NCBI RefSeq assembly: GCF_004216575.1
Contig: NZ_SGWW01000001.1
Coordinates: forward strand, 124,001-188,000
Origin: Microcella putealis
GTDB lineage: Bacteria > Actinomycetota > Actinomycetes > Actinomycetales > Microbacteriaceae
Direction: 5' to 3'
DNA length: 64,000 bases
The position numbers and the translations under genes were made by a program. The notes beneath the pieces were generated by a model, which was not told the origin of the DNA, did no database searches, and saw only the letters and a list, made by a program, of their open reading frames with translations. Below, piece after piece: positions 35,399 through 44,840 of the stretch. Within the stretch, counting starts at the first letter, position 1. Each line of letters begins with the position of its first letter.

Positions 35399-36580
35399 TC
35401 AGCGGAGGCCATCCTCCAGATCGCTCCAGAGGTCGTCGATACCTTCCAGCCCGATGGACAAGCGCACGATTCCGGCACCGGGCCGAGCCTCGGGCGCGAC
35501 CGGTCGATGCGTGAGCGACGCGGGGTGCTGGATCAGCGAGTCGACCCCGCCGAGCGAGACGGCGTGGGTGAACCAGCGCCTGTTGCTCGTCACCCGCTGG
35601 GCGGCGGCGTACCCGCCGGCGAGCTCAATGCTGAGCATCGCGCCCGGACCGCGGAGCTGACGGCCCAGCAAACCCTGCGGGTCGCCACTCTCGACCGAGG
35701 GGTAATAGACCCGCGTGACGGCCGGGTGCTCGACGAGGCGCGCCGCGAGCTGCGCCGCCGTCGCCTGTTGCGCGCGGATGCGCAGAGGGAGTGTCGGCAA
35801 CCCCCGGTGCAGCAGATAGGCCGCTAGGGGGTGCAAGATGCCGCCGGTGATTGCCCGGACCGGGCGAATCGCCGTCGCCCACTCGGCGCTGACGGCGAGG
35901 GCGCCACCGACGACGTCGCCGTGGCCGCCCAAGTACTTCGTCGCGCTATGTAACACGATGGCTGCGCCGTGTGCCGCCGGGTTCTGCAGCACGGGGGTTG
36001 CGAAGGTGTTGTCGACCAGCACGGGGCGCTCCCCCGCCGCAGACACGACGGCTGCGATGTCGACCAGCTCGAGCGTGGGGTTCGCGGGGGTTTCCATCAC
36101 AACGAGACAGGTGTCGGGGCGAACGCAGTCGGCGACGCTGTCTGGCGCGCAAAAGGTCGTCTCAACGCCGAGCATCCCGGACGCGAGCAGGTGATCCGTC
36201 CCGCCGTAGAGCGGCCGAACCGCGACGACGTGACGGCCGACTCCGCGGTTCGCCGCGGCCGTCACCGCGGCCGAGAAGGCTGCCATCCCGGAGGCGAAGG
36301 CGACCGCCTCGTCCGTCCCCTCCAGTTCGGCCAGCGCACGTTCGAGGCGCGCCACCGTCGGATTCCAGAGGCGTGCGTACACGGCGCCGCCCTCGGTCGG
36401 GTGCCCACCCGTCGCCATCGACTCGTACGATTCGCCGCCCGCATCGATGTCGGGAAGAGGGTTCGTCGACGATAGATCCAGGGGCGGAGCGTGTACGCCC
36501 AGCTCGGTCAGATCCTGACGTCCGGCGTGTACGGCGCGAGTATCGAGCGAGGCGGGGGCGACAACGGTGTCGGGCAGCAT
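35399..36580 (-). CDS. cystathionine gamma-synthase/lyase-type PLP enzyme
   Basis: 393 residues, Cys/Met metabolism PLP family. TRAVHAGRQ near the N-terminus, LYGGTDHLLAS, ETPANPTLELVDI, PLP Lys in LHSATKYLGGHGDVVGG, and a GGVDSLIQHPASLTH end. It could act as MetB, a gamma-lyase or an O-acetylhomoserine enzyme; the sequence alone does not settle it. ATG 36580 is chosen. It is divergent from an Lrp-type regulator, its probable controller. Confidence 0.85.
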   Translation of the reverse strand: MLPDTVVAPASLDTRAVHAGRQDLTELGVHAPPLDLSSTNPLPDIDAGGESYESMATGGHPTEGGAVYARLWNPTVARLERALAELEGTDEAVAFASGMAAFSAAVTAAANRGVGRHVVAVRPLYGGTDHLLASGMLGVETTFCAPDSVADCVRPDTCLVVMETPANPTLELVDIAAVVSAAGERPVLVDNTFATPVLQNPAAHGAAIVLHSATKYLGGHGDVVGGALAVSAEWATAIRPVRAITGGILHPLAAYLLHRGLPTLPLRIRAQQATAAQLAARLVEHPAVTRVYYPSVESGDPQGLLGRQLRGPGAMLSIELAGGYAAAQRVTSNRRWFTHAVSLGGVDSLIQHPASLTHRPVAPEARPGAGIVRLSIGLEGIDDLWSDLEDGLR

Positions 36581-36675
36581 GGTGCGAGTGTGGCGCAGTG
36601 TGCGGCCGTGTTCAATAATCACCGCAGCAATCGCATGACGTGGACAATTCACCGCGGAATCTGCACACTGGGCCC

Positions 36676-37185
36676 ATGGTTGTCCCTTCCCTGCCGCACG
36701 ATCCGCGCGACGCCCTCGACGGCATCGACCGACGTCTTCTCCTCGCGCTCGAACGCAACGCGCGCCTCACCAATGCTGCGCTCGCGAAGGCGGCGGGCAT
36801 CGCGGAATCCACCTGCACGCAGCGCCTGCGCTCTCTCCGCGACCGCGGCGTAATTCGCGGCTTCCGCGCCGAGGTCGACCCCGCGGCGGCGGGGCGGCCG
36901 ATGCAAGCCGTGATCAAGGTTCGTCTGGGCAGCCACGACCGAGACGGCGTGCTGGCGTTTCACGAACGCCTGACGCGCATCCCCGGCGTGATACGCATCT
37001 TCCACGTCGCCGGGGCCGACGACTACCTGCTGCACGTCGCCGTCGCGACCGCGGAGGCGCTGCGCGATCTTGTCCTCGAGCACATCACCCAGCATCCGGG
37101 CGTGGTGCACACCGAAACGCAGCTTGTTTTCGAGGTGTTGGATGGGCCTGGCGCGCTGGCAGAACCGGCCGGGGTGCGGTCATGA
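36676..37185 (+). CDS. Lrp/AsnC-family regulator
   Basis: 169 residues. N-terminal HTH (IDRRLLLALERNARLTNAALAKAAGIAESTCTQRLRSLRDRGVI, in pieces) and C-terminal RAM domain (VIKVRLGSHDRDGVLAF, GADDYLLHVAV). Amino-acid-responsive regulators of this type often control the divergent metabolic gene, here the PLP enzyme; the 95-bp shared spacer would hold the site. It overlaps the epimerase gene by ATGA. Confidence 0.88.
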   Translation: MVVPSLPHDPRDALDGIDRRLLLALERNARLTNAALAKAAGIAESTCTQRLRSLRDRGVIRGFRAEVDPAAAGRPMQAVIKVRLGSHDRDGVLAFHERLTRIPGVIRIFHVAGADDYLLHVAVATAEALRDLVLEHITQHPGVVHTETQLVFEVLDGPGALAEPAGVRS

Positions 37186-38159
37186 CCGCCGTTCTCGTTC
37201 TGGGGGGCACCGGCTGGTTGGGCAGTCGGCTCGTGGATGCGTTGCTCACGACGGGCGCGGATGTCATCTGCCTCGCGCGCGGCTCATCCACTCTGCCCGG
37301 TGATGCGCGACTAATCCCTCGAGACCGTGACGCCGACGACGCCTACGATGCGGTGCTCCGCGACTGGGACGCGATCGTCGACCTGACGTCGAACCGCCAT
37401 CACGGGGTGCGCGCGCTTGAGGCCCTCGCTGGCCACGCGGGTCATTGGCTCACCGTGTCGACGGTGTCGGTGTACGCGAGCAACGACACTGCGGGTGACG
37501 ACGAGACGGCGGCGCTCGTCGACGGTGGGCCGGTGGGCGACTACGCGGCAGACAAGGCGGCGATCGAGGCAGCGGCGGTCGAGCGGGTGCACGACCGCCT
37601 CACCGTGGTTCGGCCGGGGCTGATTGTCGGCCCCGGTGACCCCAGCGATCGCGGTGGTTACTGGCCCGGCCGCTTCGCGCTCGCGGGCTCAGGCCCGGTG
37701 CTCGCCCCCGCTGCGGCTGATGGTCGTGTCCAGGTGATTGACGTGCGCGATCTGGCCGAGTGGATTGCGCGCACCGCCGTATCGGCGCCTGTTGGCGCCC
37801 TCAACGCCGTCGGTTCGAGCGTAGCGTTGGGGACCGTTCTCGACGAGGCCGCGCGCATCGCTGGATTCACGGGCCAGCGCGTCGACGCCCCTTCGGAGTG
37901 GTTGGTCGAGCAGCAGGTGCAGTACTGGGCGGGGCCGCGCTCGCTCCCTCTGTGGCTGCCCGACGGGATGCCCGGCTTCGCGAACCGCTCCCGCGACCGC
38001 TATGTCGCAACGGGCGGAACCGAACGCTCGCTCCTCGCGATACTCCACGATGTGCTGGAGGACGAGCGTCGGCGAGGGTTCGACCGAGCCCGGCGTTCCG
38101 GACTCACCCGCGCCGAAGAACGGGAGTTGCTCGACACGTACCTGGCATCGGCCACGTAG
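37182..38159 (+). CDS. NAD-dependent epimerase/dehydratase-like protein
   Basis: 325 residues. Extended SDR: VLVLGGTGWLGSRLV at the N-terminus, VSTVSVYAS, YAADKAAIE (YxxxK present), VRPGLIVGPGDPSDR. Family often annotated as isoflavone-reductase or nucleoside-sugar epimerase; substrate unknown. Starts in the stop codon of the Lrp gene. Confidence 0.78.
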   Translation: MTAVLVLGGTGWLGSRLVDALLTTGADVICLARGSSTLPGDARLIPRDRDADDAYDAVLRDWDAIVDLTSNRHHGVRALEALAGHAGHWLTVSTVSVYASNDTAGDDETAALVDGGPVGDYAADKAAIEAAAVERVHDRLTVVRPGLIVGPGDPSDRGGYWPGRFALAGSGPVLAPAAADGRVQVIDVRDLAEWIARTAVSAPVGALNAVGSSVALGTVLDEAARIAGFTGQRVDAPSEWLVEQQVQYWAGPRSLPLWLPDGMPGFANRSRDRYVATGGTERSLLAILHDVLEDERRRGFDRARRSGLTRAEERELLDTYLASAT

Positions 38160-38170
38160 CCGTTGCTCGT

Positions 38171-38186
38171 GCCCGACGGCTCGGGC
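38171..38186. terminator. hairpin between the epimerase gene and trpD
   Basis: GCCCGA-CGGC-TCGGGC is a 6-bp stem with a 4-nt loop in the 27-bp convergent gap. No U-tract. Confidence 0.35.
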
Positions 38187-39242
38187 TCAGCGCTGCGTTG
38201 CCGCGGCCCACTCGTCGAGCTTGCGGGAAGCCGCGCCCGAGTCAATGGCCGCGCGCGCGGCATCCAACTGCTCGATCAGACGCTCAGTGATGGGTCGCGA
38301 GATGCCGGTGGGGTCGTTCGCCAGCGCGAAAGACACCAGTCCCGCTGCGGCGTTGAGCAGCACGATGTCGCGCACGGCCCCGGCCTCGCCGTCCAGCACG
38401 CGCCGCGCGATGGCCGCGTTGTGTGCGGGTTCGCCGCCCAGCACCGCCTCGACGGGGTGGGTTGACAGGCCCAATTCGCGCGGGTCGATGTCGTGCTCAG
38501 TCACCGAACCCCGCGATACCTCCCACATGTGGGAGTGGCCGCTGACGCTCAGCTTGTCGATGCCGTCGTCGCCGCGGTAGACGAGTGCCGTGGCCCCACG
38601 AGTGCGGAAAACGCCCACCATGAGAGGCACCCGGTCGAGGTACGCGACGCCCACGGCGGACGCCTCGGGCCGAGCGGGGTTCACGAGCGGACCCAGAATG
38701 TTGAAGACGGTCGACACGCCGATCTCACGACGTGCGGGCCCCGCGTGGCGGAACCCGGGGTGAAAGACCTGCGCGTTCAGATACGTCACGCCAACCTCAC
38801 GCAGCACGTCAGCGACGTCGTGCGGGTCGAGAGCGAGATTGATGCCGAGCTCCTGCAGCACGTCCGACGCGCCCGACTTCGAACTCGCCCCGCGGTTGCC
38901 GTGCTTCGCCACGGGCACACCGGCCGCGGCCACCACGATTGAGGCAATCGATGACACGTTGACGACCGCGCCGTACGGGTCTCCGCCGGTTCCCACAATG
39001 TCGAGCGCCATCGGATCAATCGCCACCGGATGCGCGTGGCTGAGCGCCGCATCCCGAAAACCGACGATCTCGTCGATCGTTTCGCCCTTGACCCGCAGCG
39101 CGACCAAGAACGCCGCCAGCTGCGCGTCGGAGACCTCGCCCGCCATCACCTGCTCCATGGCCCAGGTTGCCTCGGCGATCGTTAGATCGTTGCCCTCGAT
39201 CAACCGCGTCAGCAGGTCAGGCCAAGACAGAGTCACAGACAT
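38187..39242 (-). CDS. trpD: anthranilate phosphoribosyltransferase
   Basis: 351 residues. DIVGTGGDPYGAVVNVSS (PRPP binding), KHGNRGASSKSGASD, FNILGPLVNPARP and VSGHSHMWEVSRG are TrpD hallmarks. It makes phosphoribosyl-anthranilate in tryptophan synthesis. It stands apart from other trp genes and is divergent from ctaE, a placement common in this group of actinobacteria. Confidence 0.93.
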   Translation of the reverse strand: MSVTLSWPDLLTRLIEGNDLTIAEATWAMEQVMAGEVSDAQLAAFLVALRVKGETIDEIVGFRDAALSHAHPVAIDPMALDIVGTGGDPYGAVVNVSSIASIVVAAAGVPVAKHGNRGASSKSGASDVLQELGINLALDPHDVADVLREVGVTYLNAQVFHPGFRHAGPARREIGVSTVFNILGPLVNPARPEASAVGVAYLDRVPLMVGVFRTRGATALVYRGDDGIDKLSVSGHSHMWEVSRGSVTEHDIDPRELGLSTHPVEAVLGGEPAHNAAIARRVLDGEAGAVRDIVLLNAAAGLVSFALANDPTGISRPITERLIEQLDAARAAIDSGAASRKLDEWAAATQR

Positions 39243-39308
39243 GTGACGATGCTAGTGAAAACCTGCAAAGACGCGCGGCGAGCGCAATGAAGACCCAGGA
39301 ACATCGGT

Positions 39309-39314
39309 CATAAT
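39309..39314 (+). promoter_or_regulatory. -10 hexamer of ctaE
   Basis: CATAAT lies 6 nt before the GTG at 39321; leaderless spacing. Confidence 0.45.
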
Positions 39315-39320
39315 GAACAG

Positions 39321-39950
39321 GTGACCAGTACCCCACTTGCCGCATCCATCAATGCCCCCACGATCAACCGGCCCAATGTCGTGGCCGTCGGCACGATCGT
39401 GTGGCTGGGCAGCGAGGTGATGTTCTTTGCCGGACTGTTTGCCATCTACTTCACGCTGCGCTCCACCTCACCTGAGCTCTGGGCCGCGGGCACCGAGAAG
39501 TTCGATGTGACGTTCGCCGCGGTGAACACCTCGATCCTCGTCGCATCGTCGGTGGCGTGCCAGTTCGGCGTGTTCGCGGCTGAGCGCCTGCAGCCGCGCC
39601 GCAAGAGCTGGAAGATCACCGAGTGGGGAATGATCGAGTGGTTCTTCGTGACCTACGCGATGGGTGCAATCTTCGTCGTCGGTCAGATCTACGAGTACGC
39701 GATCCTGACGAGCGAGTTCGTCTGGCTGAACTCCGATGCGTTCGGCTCGGCCTTCTACCTGACGACCGGCTTCCACGGTCTGCACGTCATCGGCGGTTTG
39801 ATCGCCTTCCTCCTTGTTATCGGCCGTGCGTACGCGGTCAAGAACTTCACTCACCGCGACGCCACCAGCGCGATCGTCGTGTCGTACTACTGGCACTTCG
39901 TTGATGTCGTCTGGATCGGCCTCTTCCTCGTCATTTACATCCTCCAGTAG
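39321..39950 (+). CDS. ctaE: cytochrome c oxidase subunit III
   Basis: 209 residues, five membrane helices, the short actinobacterial form. [57 protein letters not shown] and [14 protein letters not shown] are the family blocks. Part of the aa3 terminal oxidase in the bc-aa3 supercomplex. First gene of the ctaE-qcrCAB transcript. Confidence 0.95.
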   Translation: MTSTPLAASINAPTINRPNVVAVGTIVWLGSEVMFFAGLFAIYFTLRSTSPELWAAGTEKFDVTFAAVNTSILVASSVACQFGVFAAERLQPRRKSWKITEWGMIEWFFVTYAMGAIFVVGQIYEYAILTSEFVWLNSDAFGSAFYLTTGFHGLHVIGGLIAFLLVIGRAYAVKNFTHRDATSAIVVSYYWHFVDVVWIGLFLVIYILQ

Positions 39951-40005
39951 CCCAATCAGCTCGTAACCGCGACAGCAGACTCCGAGAATCGAGACACACA
40001 GCACC

Positions 40006-40809
40006 ATGGCTATTACCTCACCCGCCTCCCCCCGACGCTTCGGTCGGCGTAGCCCCCTGGCAACCGCCGCGTTGCTGATTGTCGGGTTGCTCGCGACGGG
40101 CGGCGCCTACGCGCTGGCAACGTCCACCGCCACCGCGGAAACGACGACGACGCACAGCGCCGAGATGATCGAGGAGGGCGGCAAGCTCTTCGCCGCGAAC
40201 TGCGCGAGCTGCCACGGCGTTCTGGCCGACGGCACCGCGGCGGGCCCGTCACTGATCGGCGTCGGCGCTTTGGCGGTCGACTTCCAGGTCGGCACCGGGC
40301 GTATGCCGATGGCCGCTTCCGGCCCGCAGGCCGAGGTGAAGCCGGTGCAGTTCGACCAGGAGCAGATCGACCAGATGGGCGCGTGGGTGGCCTCGCTCGC
40401 TCCCGGGCCGGCACTGCCCGCCGAGCGGTACATCGCCGGTGACGGCGACGTGGCCAACGGCGCCGAGCTGTTCCGCATCAACTGCGCCATGTGCCACAAC
40501 GTGGCCGGTGCCGGTGGCGCGCTGACCGAGGGCAAGTACGCGCCGGGCCTGGCGAACATCGACCCGGTTCACGTGTACGGCGCGATGGTGACCGGCCCGC
40601 AGAACATGCCGGTGTTCAGCGACATGAACCTCACTCCCGAAGAGAAGAACGACATCATTTCCTACCTCCGCTACGTCGACGAGAACCCGTCGGTCGGTGG
40701 CTTCGACCTCGGCTCGCTGGGCCCGGTCTCGGAGGGTCTCTTCATCTGGATCTTCGGTCTTGGCGCCCTGGTCGCTGTGACCGTGTGGCTGACCGCGAAG
40801 TCGAACTAA
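40006..40809 (+). CDS. qcrC: dihaem cytochrome c subunit of the bc complex
   Basis: 267 residues. N-terminal membrane helix, two c-type haem motifs CASCH (about residue 64) and CAMCH (about 164), and a C-terminal membrane helix (FIWIFGLGALVAVTVWLTA). This dihaem cytochrome cc replaces separate cytochrome c1 and cytochrome c and passes electrons directly to the aa3 oxidase. It requires a cytochrome c maturation system. Confidence 0.95.
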   Translation: MAITSPASPRRFGRRSPLATAALLIVGLLATGGAYALATSTATAETTTTHSAEMIEEGGKLFAANCASCHGVLADGTAAGPSLIGVGALAVDFQVGTGRMPMAASGPQAEVKPVQFDQEQIDQMGAWVASLAPGPALPAERYIAGDGDVANGAELFRINCAMCHNVAGAGGALTEGKYAPGLANIDPVHVYGAMVTGPQNMPVFSDMNLTPEEKNDIISYLRYVDENPSVGGFDLGSLGPVSEGLFIWIFGLGALVAVTVWLTAKSN

Positions 40810-40838
40810 CGCTCTCGCGGGATTAGGAAGGATCGATA

Positions 40839-41921
40839 ATGGCCGACAACCACGACGACCACGACGAGGTCACGTCCCCGTCGAATGAGGTCGCGACGGT
40901 CGACGACCACGCAGCGAACGCCCCGGCGACCGCCGTGGTGCGCACGGACCGCGTGCCGAACCCCGGCTTCCCGCCGGAGCGCCCCCGCGTTGCCGACCTT
41001 GACCCGAAGAAAGAGAAGCAGGCCGAGCGCACGATTAGCGCGCTGTTCCTCCTCTCGGTCGTCGGCAGTGTTCTCGCGGTGGTGGCGTACTTCGCCTTCC
41101 CGATCGACGAGGCCAACCCGGGCTCCGTTCGTCTGAACAACCTGTTCCTCGGCCTCGGTATCACCCTGGCGCTGCTGGGCGTCGGCATCGGTGCCGTTCA
41201 CTGGTCGAAAGCGCTCATGCACAGCCACGAAGAGGTTGAGCTGCGCCACCCCACGCGGGGTAGCGATGAGGCGCGCACTAAGGCCGTCGAGGTCTTCAGC
41301 CAGGCCAACAAGGAGTCGGGCTTCACCCGACGCAGCCTCGTGCGCAACACGCTTATCGGTGCGGTTGCAGCGACGCCCATCCCCGCCGTCGTCATGTTCC
41401 GCGACCTCGCACCGCAGGGAGACCCGGTGGCGCTGCTGAAGCAAACGATGTGGGATGAGGGTGTGCGGCTCTGCCGCGACCCCTCCGGCACGCCGATCCG
41501 CGCGGCCGATGTCACGATCGGTTCGGCCTTCCACGTGATTCCCGAGGGTCTTGCCGAGCTTGAGTACCACCGCATTGAGGAAAAGGCGAAGGCTGTGGTT
41601 CTCCTCATGCGTCTTCCGCTCGAGGACCTCAACGAAGACCCCGAGAAGGCCGACTGGTCCTACGACGGCATCGTCGCCTACTCCAAGATCTGCACGCACG
41701 TGGGCTGCCCCGTCGCGTTGTACGAACAGCTGACTCACCATCTGCTGTGCCCCTGCCACCAGTCCCAGTTCGACGTCGCGAACCACGCCGAGGTCATCTT
41801 CGGGCCGGCGGCGCGTCCTCTCCCCCAGCTCCCGATCACTGTGGATGACGAGGGTTTCCTGGTCGCCAAGAGCGACTTCTTAGATCCTGTGGGTCCGAGC
41901 TTCTGGGAGATCAACCGATGA
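40839..41921 (+). CDS. qcrA: Rieske iron-sulfur subunit of the bc complex
   Basis: 360 residues. Three membrane helices in the first half (actinobacterial type) and a Rieske domain with 2Fe-2S motifs CTHVGC and CPCHQSQFD. SD AGGAAGGA precedes ATG 40839. An acidic His-rich N-terminus (DNHDDHDE) is unremarkable. It overlaps qcrB by ATGA. Confidence 0.95.
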   Translation: MADNHDDHDEVTSPSNEVATVDDHAANAPATAVVRTDRVPNPGFPPERPRVADLDPKKEKQAERTISALFLLSVVGSVLAVVAYFAFPIDEANPGSVRLNNLFLGLGITLALLGVGIGAVHWSKALMHSHEEVELRHPTRGSDEARTKAVEVFSQANKESGFTRRSLVRNTLIGAVAATPIPAVVMFRDLAPQGDPVALLKQTMWDEGVRLCRDPSGTPIRAADVTIGSAFHVIPEGLAELEYHRIEEKAKAVVLLMRLPLEDLNEDPEKADWSYDGIVAYSKICTHVGCPVALYEQLTHHLLCPCHQSQFDVANHAEVIFGPAARPLPQLPITVDDEGFLVAKSDFLDPVGPSFWEINR

Positions 41922-43540
41922 CCACAACTACTCAACAGCCCACCGCGGCGGCCACGCAGGCCGCTCCCGGTCGGGGCATGCGGTTCACCGGGTGGGCCGC
42001 GAACTACATCGACGAGCGCACGAGCGCATCGACCGCCGTCAAAACGCTGGGCCGCAAGATCTTCCCGGATCACTGGTCCTTCATGCTCGGCGAGGTCGCG
42101 CTGTACAGCTTCATCGTCATCCTGATTTCGGGCACGTTCCTGACCTTCTTCTTCGACCCGTCCATGACGGAGGTCGAGTACGAGGGTTCATACGTTCCGC
42201 TGCAGGGCATCCCGATGTCGGTGGCGTACCACACAGCTCTCGACATCTCGTTCGAGGTTCGCGGTGGCCTCCTGATGCGACAGGTGCACCACTGGGCGGC
42301 ACTGCTGTTTGTGGCCTCGATCGCTCTGCACATGCTGCGCGTGTTCTTCACTGGGGCTTTCCGTAAGCCCCGCGAGCTGAACTGGGTGATCGGCTTCCTG
42401 CTCTTCGTCATGGCGATGGCCCTCGGCTTCACGGGCTACTCGCTGCCGGACGACATGCTCTCGGGCAACGGCCTGCGCATCATCGACGGCATGATCAAGG
42501 CCGTCCCAGTGGTCGGCGCCTGGATCTCGTTCCTGCTCTTCGGTGACGAGTTCCCCGGCACGCAGATCATCCAGCGCCTGTACATCCTGCACATCATGCT
42601 GCTGCCGGCGATCACGATCGCCTTGATCGGCGTGCACATGCTGCTGCTCATCGTGAACAAGCACACGCAGTTCGCGGCTCCGGGCCGCACCAACGACAAC
42701 GTCGTCGGTGCTCCCGTCATGCCGACGTTCGCGGCGAAGGCGGGTGGCTTCTTCTTCATCGTCTTCGGCACGATCGTCCTGATTGCGTCGCTGTTCACGA
42801 TCAACCCCATCTGGAACTACGGCCCGTACGACCCCTCCCCCGTGTCTGCCGGTACACAGCCTGACTGGTACATCGGGTTCGCTGACGGCGCCCTGCGCCT
42901 CATGCCGCCGAACCTCGACTGGGTGATCTTCGGGTACACGCTGCCCATGGGTGTGTTGATTCCGACCGTCGTCCTGGTCTTGTTCCTCGCAGCGATCGCG
43001 GTCTACCCGTTCCTTGAGGCGTGGGTGACCGGTGACAAGCGCGAGCACCACATTGCCGAGCGTCCCCGTAACGCCCCGGTGCGTACCGGTATCGGTGCGG
43101 CGGCCATCGTGTTCTACTGCGGCATGTGGGCGGCGGCAAGCTCCGACCTGATCGCGACGCACTTCCGCCTGACTCTCGAAGGTGTCATCCACGCCCTCCA
43201 GTTCGTCACGGTGGTGGGCCCGTTCATCGCCTTCTGGATCACCAAGCGTGTCTGCCTCGCTCTCCAGCGCAAGGACCGCGAGATGGCCCTCCACGGTTTC
43301 GAGACCGGCCGCATCGTGCGCCTGCCCGGCGGCGAGTACATCGAGGTCCACGAGCAGCTCGACGACTACGAGCGTTGGAAGCTCGTGGCACACGACGAGT
43401 ACCAGCCGCTCATGATCCGTCCCGACGCCAACGGCCGCATCACGGCCCGCCAGCGCGTTCGTGCCGGACTCTCGCGCTGGTTCTTCGAGGACCGCGTCGC
43501 CCCGGTGACGCAGCGCGAGCTGGAAGAGCAGAAGCACTAA
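41918..43540 (+). CDS. qcrB: cytochrome b subunit of the bc complex
   Basis: 540 residues. Eight or nine membrane helices; QVHHWAALLFVASIALHMLR carries haem-binding His, GYSLPDDMLSGNGLR and YDPSPVSAGTQPDWYIGF are the Qo-site region (PDW in place of PEW). The C-terminal extension typical of actinobacteria is present. Transcription ends at the hairpin 18 bp downstream. Confidence 0.95.
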   Translation: MTTTTQQPTAAATQAAPGRGMRFTGWAANYIDERTSASTAVKTLGRKIFPDHWSFMLGEVALYSFIVILISGTFLTFFFDPSMTEVEYEGSYVPLQGIPMSVAYHTALDISFEVRGGLLMRQVHHWAALLFVASIALHMLRVFFTGAFRKPRELNWVIGFLLFVMAMALGFTGYSLPDDMLSGNGLRIIDGMIKAVPVVGAWISFLLFGDEFPGTQIIQRLYILHIMLLPAITIALIGVHMLLLIVNKHTQFAAPGRTNDNVVGAPVMPTFAAKAGGFFFIVFGTIVLIASLFTINPIWNYGPYDPSPVSAGTQPDWYIGFADGALRLMPPNLDWVIFGYTLPMGVLIPTVVLVLFLAAIAVYPFLEAWVTGDKREHHIAERPRNAPVRTGIGAAAIVFYCGMWAAASSDLIATHFRLTLEGVIHALQFVTVVGPFIAFWITKRVCLALQRKDREMALHGFETGRIVRLPGGEYIEVHEQLDDYERWKLVAHDEYQPLMIRPDANGRITARQRVRAGLSRWFFEDRVAPVTQRELEEQKH

Positions 43541-43557
43541 CGCTCGAGCACACGGCG

Positions 43558-43597
43558 AAGGCCCCGTCTCCCTCTCTCGAGGAGACGGGGCCTTTCC
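43558..43597 (+). terminator. intrinsic terminator of ctaE-qcrCAB
   Basis: AAGGCCCCGTCTCC, 9-nt loop, GGAGACGGGGCCTT followed by TCCC: a perfect 14-bp stem with a short T-run. Also symmetric enough to serve the convergent RDD gene. Confidence 0.88.
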
Positions 43598-43648
43598 CGT
43601 TGTGGCGATGGACTGGAGAGGCGTCGCGCGGTGGAGGTCCGTGGGCTG

Positions 43649-44050
43649 CTACTTGACCAGCAAGACAGTGCCGGCAGCGCGGTCATGGAGTCCGCGATTG
43701 TTGACGTCCCAGAAGACGGCCGGCAACACGAGCGCGAGGAGCGCGGTGCGGAGCAGGGGGCGCCAGATACCGATGCGTCCGCCAGCCATCGGAACCACGT
43801 GCATCCCGAGAATAAGGTGACCAGGGCTCCCGCCCAAGAGGATCGTCGAGACCGCGTGCAGGCCTGCAAACACCGCGAGGGTCGCGAGCGGCTCGTAGTT
43901 GAAGAACGCGGCGGAGATCACCACGCTGAAGCCCCAGTCGATCGCGATGCCGCCGATGCGCCGGCCAATGCGAGCGATCGAGCGCGGCCCCGATTCGGGC
44001 AATCCCAGCCGCTGGCCGGGCCAGTCGGGTAGTTCACTGTCAGGTGTCAC
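43649..44050 (-). CDS. RDD-family membrane protein
   Basis: 133 residues. RIGRRIGGIAIDWGFSVV starts the RDD domain (Arg and Asp in the first helix), followed by two more helices and GGSPGHLILGMHVV and a DVNNRGLHDRAAGTVLL end. The exact transport role is unknown. The frame starts shortly after the divergent lipB promoter region. Confidence 0.82.
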   Translation of the reverse strand: MTPDSELPDWPGQRLGLPESGPRSIARIGRRIGGIAIDWGFSVVISAAFFNYEPLATLAVFAGLHAVSTILLGGSPGHLILGMHVVPMAGGRIGIWRPLLRTALLALVLPAVFWDVNNRGLHDRAAGTVLLVK

Positions 44051-44120
44051 GTCGAAAGTCTAGGAGGGCGTCGCCGAGCACCAGCCGGTGGGCCTGAGAG
44101 CATCGCTCACGAGCGGGGCG

Positions 44121-44126
44121 TACACT
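44121..44126 (+). promoter_or_regulatory. -10 hexamer of lipB
   Basis: TACACT lies 6 nt before GTG 44133. This supports a leaderless start there rather than the longer upstream frame. Confidence 0.5.
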
Positions 44127-44132
44127 CGCGGT

Positions 44133-44840
44133 GTGATCGACTACGTCGACACGGGGCTAAGCGCCAACTCCGTGCCGTACTTGTCGGGTCTCGACCAGCA
44201 ACGTGCTCTGCACGCGGCGGTCGTCGAGGGCCGGGCGCATGATTCTGTCTTGCTGTTGGAACACGAGAGCGTGTACACCGCGGGCAAGCGCACCGAGCCG
44301 CACGAGCGGCCCACTGACGGCACCCCCGTCGTCGACGTCGACCGTGGGGGCAAGATCACGTGGCATGGCCCCGGCCAATTGGTGGGCTACCCCATCCTGC
44401 GGCTGGCCGAGCCCGTCGACGTCGTCGGCTACGTGCGTCGCCTTGAGGGGATGCTCATCGCCGTTCTCGAGGATCTCGGGCTGGGCGGCGCTGGTCGCGT
44501 TCCCGGTCGCAGCGGCGTGTGGCTGCGCGGCACCGACAAGATCGCGGCGATCGGCATTCGCGTCGCGTCCGGGGTAACCATGCACGGTTTCTCGCTCAAC
44601 TGCTCGAACACGTTCGACGCCTACGACCGCATCATCGCCTGCGGACTTGCCGACGCCGGGGTCACGTCGATCAGTCGTGAGCTCGGACGCACCGTCACTC
44701 CCGAGGACGCGGCGCACGGGGTGCGCAACCGCTTCGAGGAGGAGGTGTACGCGCACGTTGCCCGCGGCGCATTCTCCTCCGCCGCCTCGCCGTCCTCCCC
44801 CATTCTTGTTCCCGCCACCCCCTCAGGAGTTCTCTCATGA
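44133..44840 (+). CDS. lipB: octanoyltransferase
   Basis: 235 residues. [32 protein letters not shown], the catalytic Lys in [13 protein letters not shown] and the catalytic Cys in [15 protein letters not shown]. It moves octanoyl from acyl carrier protein to lipoyl domains. GTG 44133 lies 6 nt after a TACACT -10. The last 20 residues are a Ser/Pro tail. It overlaps lipA by ATGA. Confidence 0.93.
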   Translation: MIDYVDTGLSANSVPYLSGLDQQRALHAAVVEGRAHDSVLLLEHESVYTAGKRTEPHERPTDGTPVVDVDRGGKITWHGPGQLVGYPILRLAEPVDVVGYVRRLEGMLIAVLEDLGLGGAGRVPGRSGVWLRGTDKIAAIGIRVASGVTMHGFSLNCSNTFDAYDRIIACGLADAGVTSISRELGRTVTPEDAAHGVRNRFEEEVYAHVARGAFSSAASPSSPILVPATPSGVLS